Shown here piece by piece: positions 46,696 to 56,894 of a stretch of 64,000 bases of DNA. The first letter of the stretch is position 1, and each line of letters starts with the position of its first letter. Under the pieces are notes generated by a model that saw only the letters and a list, made by a program, of their open reading frames with translations, was not told where the DNA came from and searched no databases. Source of the stretch: Ciborinia camelliae (Eukaryota > Ascomycota > Leotiomycetes > Helotiales > Sclerotiniaceae); the NCBI GenBank assembly GCA_025890175.1, contig JANPYM010000006.1:430015-494014 (forward strand), read 5' to 3'. Made by a program: the position numbers and the translations under genes.

Positions 46696-49600
46696 GAATT
46701 ATCTACCACCTACCACCTACCTAGCGCCCAAACCCAACACCAAAACCCAAACCCAAACCCAACCCCCGACCGACCGTCCCGTACGTCCCAGCACTCGCTC
46801 ACTCACTCACTCGTCTCACCAAAGGTTGAAAACCTGCCCTGCCCTGCCCTGCCCTATCCAATCTAACTTAAATCTGCATCTGTTTACATCTGTTTACATC
46901 TGCATCTAAGGTAACTTACCTAGGTAGGTAAACCTTGGAAATCCAATCCCAATCCCAATCCCAATCCAAAGAAAAACGTTGCAGATGGTGGTGCTTTATG
47001 AGGCCCCGGTAGGTCCTTTGTTTTTGTGAAAGGTTACATTTTTAGGTAGGTAGCTACTAGGTAGGTAGGTAGGTAGGTACCTATAACGCGTCCGAAATTC
47101 CGAATCGTCCTGTTGGGGTTGGGGTTGCTGGGGTTGCTGGGGCAACGGATGGGTTGGAGGGGATGGGATGGGATGCGATGGAGGGGAGGGGAGGGGAGGG
47201 GATGGGACGAGTAGATTTCAAATTTCTGGTTATAAGGTCTTGAGGTATGGTGGGTACTTGGGTATCATTGGAAGGAATAGAAGGAATTGGAAAGGAAAGG
47301 AGGGATAAGGCCAGAGAGGATGCGTGAATGATGAAATTAAATCTGTCTATACTTACTTCTATGGAGGAAACATGATGTTTGAGTCGGGTACCTAAGGTAG
47401 GTATTAGATAACCCAGATAATGATATTTATTTACTATCATCATCATTATTATATGAAAAAAAAAATTAATTGGCAGGCGGATAGAATCCTATACTTGCAT
47501 CTAGTAGCCCTGGAGTACCTACCTACTAGGTACCTAGGTAGGTAGGTATAGATAGGTACATTCAACTTCTTTCCGAGCAGGAGAAGTGAACCTAGGTAGG
47601 TAATAAGCTTCAAATATCGAATGAGTTGAAGCCACTCAAGATCAGTGTTTTTCACTGCAGTATCTATCTAACCTCACCTAACCTATATATATTATATTTG
47701 AAGAAAGTACAAGGACATCGGGGACGTCCTTGGTGGTAGAGATAGAGATGGATATGGATATGGATATGGGTATGGCTAGGTAGATAGGTATCTTATTGTT
47801 ATGTGGATTGATAATTATATACGTATTCCTATTCCTATTCCTATCATCATCATCATACTTTCCAAACCCAACAGTGAAGTTTGCAGAGAAGCTGGAAGCT
47901 TATGTTTATGTTTCATAAATATATCTTTCACAGTCAGCTATGCGAACGGGAGCAGAGTGAGTGAGTGAGTGAGTGCTTGAATGAATATAATATCATTCCA
48001 TTATCCATACACCAGCCTTCTCCCTCCCTCCATACATATATACATCTAGGTAGGTACCTAATACATATCTAATAGAAACAAGCCAAGCCCAAGTCCAAGT
48101 CCAAGACAAACAAACGAACGAATAATTCCAAATTTTTTAAATCTTTATATCTTCAAATCTTGAAATTAAATACCTACCTACCTACCAATTCCCATCTTCG
48201 AACGCTCATCTTCAAACTCTACCTACCCAACTACTCTAATAACTCTCACTCCTAATGATATGATATAAAATGAAATGAAATCCAATTACTGAATAAAAGT
48301 GAGGTAAGCAGAACGTGGATATTAAAGTATTTGCCGAAAATCAAATCTCACGTATATATGGGATGGGATGAGAAGAAAATATATTGATATGCTATGTGAA
48401 TAAGTAGGTAGGTATATAACCATGCGATTTCCAAACCATGATACCATCTGCCTAGCCCTAACAACAGCGAGCTCAAACGACCCTTCCCCTCTCTTCCGAG
48501 TCGTGAGCACACAGCTGGCTGTTGTTGGTTTTAGTTGGATATATTCATCATATCACACATCCATCCATCCATCCTTCCTTCTCCCAATCTCGCCTCCCCT
48601 TCCCCCCAACTCATCATCCTCCTCTCCCCATCACCCCCAACTGCCCGTAAAAAAACAAAACACGAATAAGATTACATCATATAAGTTTAAGAGGACCAAT
48701 CTCTTTGATCTAGGCGTGTGCGAGCTAAACCGAAACCGAAAGAAAAGAAAAGAAAAGAAACACCATTGCTCCTCTCGCACAACCTCCTCTCTTTTTTGTA
48801 TGTGTGTAGAAGGGAAATTGGCGGTCCGTGGAGATGTATTCTCAATGATGTTTTCATTTCTTTTTCGTTTTCTTCCTATCCCATTCGTTCCTTTTCTCGT
48901 GTCTTGGGCTGAGGGGCTCATAATGAACTTCAATGAAATTTATCGGGGCGGAGCGAAACGCGAGAGAAGAGAAAAGAGAGACGAAGATATTGCTCCTCTC
49001 GCATACCTCCTTGCCTTTTGGTGCAAGAAGAAGCGGTCTGTGGAGATGTATTCTCAATATCGTGTTTCTCCCCCCCCTTTTTTCGCTTCCATCTCCTCGC
49101 TTCTCCCCCCCTTTAACGCTTTTCTTTCCGAGTTCATGGTAAGCTCGATCCGATAAAGAGGAAGGTAATTGGTTGGCGAAAAAAAAGTGATGCAATGAAG
49201 CCTGTCTGATCTGAGAGATTTGTTACAAGTCGTCACTCGACGAGTTTCGAATTTGGTGTTTCTGATTGTTCTTTTCTGGCGCTGGTTCTGGTGTCGGTAG
49301 AGTGAGGTTGAGGTGAGGGCGTATTGGTTGGTTTTGATGGTGTTGGTGGTATTGATGCTGATATATGGTGTTGGCTCGAGATAAATATACATTTGTTAAG
49401 AGTAGGTTATAATTGCGATAGCGATAATATAAGTGGATGTGAATCAAGATCAGAACCGTTGAATTATATAAAAATGAATGCGAAATTGAAAATGGTAACG
49501 ACTGTAGCATATCTCGATCCGGATTCGAGATATGTGAATAAAAATTGAGTGGTAAGATGAAGGAAGTATTGGTATAAAGAAACAAATCATGAGTATATTC

Positions 49601-49984
49601 GTCCTGCTTATCTCTCACATGAGTCGAGCGGTATCCTTCTCGTCGCCCAAACTAGGCCACCATGTACTGTCGAAGACTTATATTTGCCATCTTGACACTG
49701 TGCGACGGAGTTTGGGTGGTCGGAAAGTGTGTGCAATTGATGTTTCAATTTGGATATTTTTGATATTATTCCGACTCGATGATGTAGATGTAGATGGCTC
49801 GAGGGTTCTGATGCGATACAACGCCTATCAGGGAGAGAAATGCGTAAGCAATCATCCATATGTATGATATGCCTCATTGATCCTTCCAAACTCCAACAAT
49901 CAAAAGGGGGTCCGAGATTCTTTTGAATGACGAAGCGAACCAAAGAAATGATGGAAGTGAAGTAACCTTGAGACAAGACTCTTA
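46201..49984. other. Intergenic, microsatellite-rich
   Basis: AT-rich 46240-46480; (AAT)n at about 46664-46695; CCCAAA/CCCTG tracts 46740-46855; AGGT arrays 47044-47080 and 47517-47555; (TATGGA)n near 47744-47765; GAGT repeats near 47958. An imperfect duplication lies at 48717-48847 and 48951-49058. Long low-complexity frames on both strands are judged artefacts. Confidence 0.55.
48717..49058. repeat. Imperfect non-coding duplication with conserved stem
   Basis: Unit 1 (48717-48846) and unit 2 (about 48951-49058) share ATTGCTCCTCTCGCA (48765, 48989) and, 212-224 bases apart, GTGGAGATGTATTCTCAAT with one nearby change. In each, an upstream GCGAG element can pair with CTCGC in the first block. 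Reading frames are not conserved between the copies. Confidence 0.6.
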
Positions 49985-50506
49985 CTAGGGATCCAAGTAA
50001 TCAACCTCCCCATCAAAGAGTCTCATCACCACATCCAGCATAGCAGGACAAAGATCAATATCACAACTCACATCCTCATCATCCTCCTCGCCACCAAAAA
50101 GTCGTCGTTGCATTTTCCCCAATTCTTCTTGTTCTTTCCCCTTCGCTTCTCCCATCATCACCTCCCTTTCCATCTCTAATTGTCGCATACTCTCTTTCAC
50201 AGCCAACATCTCTAGCTCAGCAGCTTGTCTGGCCTTCCATCTCATCCAACTTTGATCGAAGTTCTGTCTCAGTATTGGGGAAGGCCCATTACCAGGTCGA
50301 TGATTTGGGATGTAGAAGGTCGAGTCCCGAGCTTCGAGGATTCCTTCGTTGAGATCGGCAGCAAGAGCAGATTTGTGAGAGGTGGTGCGACGAGCGCGGG
50401 AGCCTGGTCTTTCGCGGCGTCGATTTTGCCGATGATGAATGGGGGGAGAGGAGGTTGGAGTGTGGGGAATGGTGTAGAAGGAGGGGGATAGATTTGTAGT
50501 GACCAT
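49985..50506 (-). CDS. Small hypothetical protein, 173 residues
   Basis: A single-exon frame from ATG 50506 to 49985. The N-terminus is basic and Ser/Thr/Pro-rich (HHRQNRRRERPGSRARR). The middle has FDQSWMRWKARQAAELEML followed by a charged helix, probably coiled coil (ESMRQLEMEREVMMGEAKGK). The end is acidic (GGEEDDEDVSCDIDLCPAML). No signal peptide, membrane helix or known motif. The ordered helix and codon use make it look like a real gene. Function unknown. Confidence 0.6.
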   Translation of the reverse strand: MVTTNLSPSFYTIPHTPTSSPPIHHRQNRRRERPGSRARRTTSHKSALAADLNEGILEARDSTFYIPNHRPGNGPSPILRQNFDQSWMRWKARQAAELEMLAVKESMRQLEMEREVMMGEAKGKEQEELGKMQRRLFGGEEDDEDVSCDIDLCPAMLDVVMRLFDGEVDYLDP

Positions 50507-53500
50507 TTTGGAAGTGGGAGTAGAAGTGCAAGTGGTATTTTGAGTTTCTGTTTAGGAGGATCGGTTCATGAAATTCTCGATAGAAACTATGCAAAGAGAA
50601 CAATATGCAAAACTTCGAAGCAAAGTAGACAAATCCCAAAGGATGGAGCACAAGGAATCGAATTAACGATGAAGAGATAAAACACAAAACAAAAAGAGGA
50701 AGATATTCAACTTATATCTCTTCCTCAACCACTGGTAGAGCCACCACTCGATGACTCGAATATGTCACCATATCATGTGCTTATAACCGAATATTTCAAA
50801 CCATAATCCGTTGTTCGGAGTCGTTACACCCTTCCAAATCATCCAAATCACTCATCCAGAGCAAAAAAAAAAGTGACTCACAACCGGCGTGGCAGTGTCA
50901 TTATAACAAGGATCCCTTGATAATGTTTTATCCGAAAACTAGGCAAAATATCTGAAGCAATGATTTGTCGGAATTTTGCCTTGATTGAATATTTCGATAT
51001 CTTGTATACAATAGCAATTTGTTTGTTGCATATCTAATAATGAAGATTTTTGTTAATATTTTTTTTGGTAGTTGCTGTTCTAGATAAAAATTTGCGGTGG
51101 TGTGGCTGAAATCTGGGATGAGAGTGGCGAAGTTTCTAGCGTGACGCATAGAAACTCGGGAGAAACCCGATCGGATAGGGAGAAGCTGCTTTTTAGACTT
51201 TCTACAGCCTACAGGATATCTCGCACCTTTATCATATTCTGAGATTAAATCCGATATCTTGAATTATCTACCCCAGCTTAGGCCTCATATTACCTACTCG
51301 AGTAGGTCGCGGCTACCATGAAATAAGGTTGCCGAGAATGTGCACGGGTATTTGATACCAGTACTAATACCGAAATACTGCAAGGGCAATTTCCAGGCAG
51401 GACGAAGTATCGTCACTGAGCTGAAGGCAAATAACGCGGCTTCAATTACTTGATGGGGTAATTTGATCTTAAATACCAACTATGAAGTCGGTTTTTTATT
51501 TCATTCAATAGATAGGCAACCTTACGTGAGGGAAGTTACCTAGAGTGTGACTCAAATGGTCTAGGTAGGATATAGAAAACGGAAGGAATAGTGTTGAGAG
51601 AATGGAATAAGTCATCAACCGATGAATACGACTTCATTTACCTGAAGCTATGAAACTATTGTAGACAGGTATAAAACGGAATACTTTGAAAGATGATTCA
51701 TCATGTCATCAAGCGATGACTAGGACTTCATTCTTTCTAAAGAAATGAAACGATTGTAGGCAGGTTATAGGATGGTCATCGGGAAAACAGATAGGTATAA
51801 GATGGAATAGTGTTGGGAGAATTGAAAAAAAGGCATCAAGCGATGACTACAACTTTATTTACCCGAAGAGATGAGACAAGCGTAGGCAGGTTGAAGGATG
51901 GTCTTCAGATAGTCATCTGGACTCTGACTCGTTCTGTAGGGGTCAATTTCTGAACGATCTAGGCCATGCAATCCCTCAAAGCCTGAGGTCTTCATTATCA
52001 AAAGTATCTGGTCCGGAAGGCATTTTCACAGAACAACCAATCCTTGGATCAAGTTTCATCACGCCTCACGAATCTCATGAGAACAAAGCTGTTGGTTGGT
52101 CCAGATATAAAGAGGTGAAAGCCATAAGCCTACTATAGTCTGATTTAGGTGTGCAACAATATTTTTCGATTGGACTTGACAAGGATGACTAGTAGTGTAT
52201 CATTCGAAGAGTTTTCTTGTGTATGTAGACTTGTTGCTCATCGGGAGCTCCCCATGCACATCACCGGGAAGGAGAATAACATTTCAGCCTTCCATCTTCA
52301 AACGAAGGACTAAACAGGAGCTTTCTCCATTGAATATCCTCAAAAGTTGAATCGATGGACTTTGTTGGAGCTAGGGCAAGTCACCTAGATAGTATGGGGT
52401 ACGGCACGGTGGTATATAATCTGGGTGCTGTGACTCACACAAATGTGAGTACATCTTCTGCTCACGGATTGAAGCATATATTCCAATCCAGCAAGCAATT
52501 AACACAATTTGTTTCTTCCCATACTACTCCCACGATATATTTCTATTCGGATTAGACAACACTTAGCATTAGTTCCTATTCTCATATTGAATCTCATTTT
52601 ACAGTCATTTATTGCAATATCAATCTCATGTAGTAAAAGTTGGGCTCAACTAGAGCTTGTCGAAGGATCAGATTAGTAAACAAAAGATGTACTGTGTTAC
52701 TAGAATGGTCAATTGTTTAGACTACATTTACCTAAACCTAATTAATATCTAAATCTTAGAAACAAAATTGTTGATGGGATAAATTGGTATACGTCTTTTT
52801 ATAAATCATTCTTTTTTTTATACAAAAGTTAGAATAAAAATCTTTAGAGCTTTATTTACCCGATGCATGGTATATACCTATGTATTATTGTGAGAAAAGG
52901 GTTGTGCCAAGCCACTGTGCTTAGCATTATATACCATTCCAACAATTATATGATGTCATGGGTTTTTTTTTCTTTTTACTTATATATAAAAGGCTTTAAT
53001 TTCATTGCATCTGAAGACTCGGAGTAGGCAAGCATTCAGGGTGTATTAACTTGCTGAAAGAGCTTCAGAGTGACCACGAGTAGTGACCACCTACGATTCC
53101 TGGGTAACCAAATCTGCATTACCTGAAGTACATGGTGGTTCCTGTTACGATATTCAGTAATGAGTCGTACGCCTTCGAACTAGTGCTGTCGATTGGTGGG
53201 TTGGGTATGACAGGAGGCACCTATGGTTAAGTATAAGTTGTGCTAGGCCGGGAATTACTCTGTATAAAATAGTGGCCCGTGATTCAATGATTTGGGCTGC
53301 AGTACCTAGTAGTACCTAGGGAAGTAGGTTACCTCAACCTCAACCTGGAATTTCAAAGCTTTTATGTATTTGGTTTTAAGCCTCAAGTTTTAACGTTAAC
53401 TCAAGCTTTCTTTATGGGTCACTTACCTGCACTTATTGGTAATTGTGGGTTGTATGAGAATTTTTTCAGCTAATCAATGGGCGTGCATTGGAGGTCCATA

Positions 53501-53877
53501 TCCTTTTCCAGTAGTAGTAACGGTTTAGTGACTGTATTCCAGAAAATTAAGCGGCCCCCGCACATCGACAGCACTGCTTCGAATCCACTTTCAACTCAAG
53601 ATGCCACAAAAGGTGGGTAACTTTCCATGTAGGTACAACAGTTGATGTAACGACCATAAATCCACTATTCATCGCATTTGTGCTTTCCCTTTTCTCTTTT
53701 AATACATATAGAAGAGCTTGTGTGTATTCTTTCATTTTGTCTTTGATATGCCCAAAAACTGTTCACTCATTCTCATACAATTGCCTTCAACAAGCCAACA
53801 CAAGTGTTGATTTGCGGAAGCCGTTACGCGTTCTCTGTAATGCAATACGTGGTGACCTTCCAGCACATTGTACGAAC
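50507..53877. other. Gene-free region with tandem repeat
   Basis: AT-rich DNA. It holds the three-unit repeat at 51585-51903. Short frames such as one near 52355 lack support. The right end is the P450 promoter. Confidence 0.5.
51585..51903. repeat. Degenerate tandem repeat, three units of about 100 bp
   Basis: Units start GGAATA at about 51585, 51678 and 51804. They share the core CATCAAGCGATGACTA, then CTTCATTTACC-like, GAAGAGATGAAAC-like and TGTAGGCAGGTT-like blocks in order. The core contains TCATC-N4-GATGA, an inverted repeat kept or compensated in all three units. No reading frame is shared. Confidence 0.75.
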
Positions 53878-55939
53878 ATGGCCGACCTCAATTATGGTCT
53901 CTTTGTTCTCCTGGCATCGATCTTCGGAATTGCTTCGCATCTAGGATATTTCATCCATGGCGAACATCATATGCAATCTCTCCAATGGCTCCTCACTATT
54001 CTCTTCTCCCCACTACTTCTCTTCGTCACTATCCTCAAATTCAATATCACTCCCTCATATGCATCAGCTTTGCAGCTCACAGCGATCATAGCCGCTTCAT
54101 TCTTCACATCCCTAACATCCAGCATCCTCGTCTATCGGATATTCTTCCATCCCTTACGCCACTTTCCAGGGCCCTTTGAAGCAAAAGTCTCGAAGATTTT
54201 TCACGCGCTGAGATTGCTTAAGACGTCGGATAATTATTTGCAAGCGCATAGATTGCACGAGGAGTATGGGGATATCGTGAGGTTAGTTTTGTGTTCCTCG
54301 ATGGCTTTTTGGAAGGTGCGTGCTGATGAGATGCGCCAGAGTTGGTCCGAATGAACTTACGATCATCAAACCTGAAGCGATCAAGGCGATGCTTGGACCG
54401 GGATCAAAATGTACCAAGAGTCCCTGGTATGATGTCGTTGGTCTCCCGCATACAAATATGCAGTTGGAACGTGATCGTGCGGTGCATGCGAAGAGAAGGA
54501 AGGTTTGGGATCGTGGGTTTAGTGCGAAGGGTAGGCCGGCCTCATTCTCTCGGCGGTGCTTGGTTGAAGTTGTTCATTTCTGACATTTATACAGCGTTGC
54601 GCAATTACGAGGGTCGAGTGACAAGTTATGCAGATGAGTTGATTTCCAAGCTTGATGCATCCAGAGGAAAGCCGGTTAATGCAACACTTTGGTTCAACTA
54701 TTATGCTTTTGATGTGATTGGGGATTTGGGATTTGGGAAATCTTTTGACATGCTCAAAACTGGAGAAACAGTTGCGCCCCCTCCCCTCACTACCTCTCTT
54801 CGTTTTCTCTAATTGGAAATAGCATCATGCGCTCAAGTTGTTGCATAAAAGTATGGAGCCATTGGGGATTCTTACACCCATTCCCTGGATCTTCCCCATC
54901 CTCATCAAGATTCCAGGCGCCATGAATGATTTTAACAAGTTCCTCGAATTTTGTCAAAACCAAATCGATAGTCGAAGAGCGGTTCGTGTGCCCACCGTCA
55001 TCATACTCGCAAGATATCTACTAACCATCGACAAACTTAGAATGAGCCAAATGTACCTGATATCATGACGTGGCTAATCGATGCTTATGAGAATGATCCG
55101 GATCCAATACATAAAGATACTAGGTCTGAGGTCCCAGTCCATCCTTTACATACCATAGTCTAAGCGAACTAACAACCGACAAGATTGTTATATGGCGACT
55201 CGCGTCTAGCTATTGTAGCCGGTAGCGACACAACCTCAGCAACCCTGACCAATATCTTCTACCACCTCTGTCGCGAGCCCCATCACATCGTCAAACTCCG
55301 GGAAGAACTCGAGTCAATCTATACTCCCGGATCGCCGAGTGAATGCCGAGATATCCAAGATGCACCGTATTTGAACGGCGTCATCAATGAAACTTTACGA
55401 TTGCACCCACCGGTTGCGAGTGGCTTGTTGAGACAGACACCTCCGGAAGGCCTCACCATTGGGGGAACTTACATCCCGGGCAATGTTACCATCTCGGCTC
55501 CTACCTGGTCCATGGGTCGCCGTACGTACCCTACCATGCTCCCCCCTCTCCCCACCTTTCACCTCAACTAACCCCCTCCCCCCACCCAGTACCAAGCATC
55601 TACGCAAGGCCTTACGAATTTCTCCCGACGCGCTGGCTCCCTCCCCCCTCGAACCGCGGCATCCCGCTCGACAAATCCGTCTTCGCGCCCTTTAGCAGCG
55701 GCACGTATTCCTGCGTGGGCAAGCAGCTGGCGCTCATGGAGCTGCGGGCCGTGGTCGCGCGCGTGGTGATGCGATTCGAGGTGCGTTTTGCCGACGGCGA
55801 GGACGGCGCGAAGTTGATGAGCAGGGAGTGGGATGTCGAGAAGGGGGTTCAGGATGCGAAGAACGGGGTTCAGGATACCAAGGATGCTTTTACCTTGGAG
55901 TTGGGCGATTTGATGCTCGTGTTTGAGGAGAGGAGATGA
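53878..55939 (+). CDS. Cytochrome P450 monooxygenase
   Basis: Seven exons (53878-54281, 54340-54530, 54595-54770, 54823-54981, 55041-55123, 55184-55521, 55590-55939) give 566 residues with agreeing phases. Two or three N-terminal hydrophobic segments anchor it in the ER. RHFPGP is the proline hinge. The I-helix is AGSDTT (350-355), K-helix ETLR (Glu407-Arg410), PERF-like LPTRW, and heme loop FSSGTYSCVG with Cys492 as ligand. All catalytic signatures are present. The third intron has a weak donor (GTTGCG). The tail carries a seven-residue duplication (GVQDAKN/GVQDTKD) and is GC-richer than the rest. The class resembles fungal secondary-metabolism or xenobiotic P450s. No biosynthetic backbone gene lies in this window, so the substrate is unknown. 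An upstream in-frame extension exists, but MADLNYG fits the anchor best. Confidence 0.92.
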
Positions 55940-56894
55940 GGTGACATGAGATGAGATGAGACAAGAGGAAAGAAAAGGAATAAAAATGATATGCAGCACG
56001 TAGAATGAATTCTCAGAGAGGTTCTTCCTCTAGTCGCCGATTCTTTTCTCACTGATCTATTTAGCTATCTTACTTATACCGCACGACATATAGCGCCGCA
56101 GCTCCTAGAATTCCTATTCCTATTCCTATCAGTTCCAAGGTTATGTTAGATAACTCCACTTATTAGTCGCTTCAGCTATGAGGAGTGAGTGTAGACCTAC
56201 CTAGACATCGATCAGGGCTAGCCCGAGCCGAATACAATCTCACTCAATAGTCTCACTCAATACAGATCCAACCTCCGCTCCCAATACGAATATTTCCGAA
56301 TTTCTCAACTTGTAACTTATGAGACGACCAATGGCATTGATGACACATGACACATGACCTAAATACACGTACCTACCTACTCCTCACAATACAGAAAAAC
56401 GAACATCCTCATTATCTATACATCCTCACAGATCAAACATCAATCATCAATCATCAAGAAAGGAACCCATGATTCAAATCCAAATTCCAAAATCCAAAAA
56501 AATCGAGGTATAATTATATGACTCGAGGTCCCTAATGGTATCATAGGTATCAATCATATGTATCATAGGTATCATAGTAGTAGTAGTATTATCTTCGTGA
56601 TCTCATAGACCGACCGACAGACAGACAGACCGACAGACAGACGGACAGACGATGGCCAATCTTTCTTTGGGATATCGCATCCAAAATCCCGCCTTCCCCC
56701 CCCCCTTCTTCCCCTCCCAAAATCTTCCGTGCTAATTACATATCATCCCTCCCACCCAATTTCATCCCATCGTCCCGTCATCCCGTCGTCCCATCATCAT
56801 AATCCAAATGTAAATATAAATATAAATATAAAGAGGTATGGGTATAGCCTATGTATAGATATAGGTATAGGAATAGGTATATATAAACCAGCAA
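55940..56894. other. Intergenic, microsatellites
   Basis: Contains ATGAGATGAG repeats, (GACA/GACC)n near 56611-56650 and TAAATA repeats near 56812-56832. It is the 3' side of both flanking convergent genes. No gene seen. Confidence 0.55.

Noticed and set aside
48422..49156. Plus-strand frame of 244 codons
   Set aside because: Low-complexity Ser/Pro/Lys composition, overlaps a non-coding duplication and breaks between copies; no domain.
49608..49976. Minus-strand frame of 122 codons near the small hypothetical gene
   Set aside because: No motif and no splice link to the 49985-50506 gene; composition looks random.
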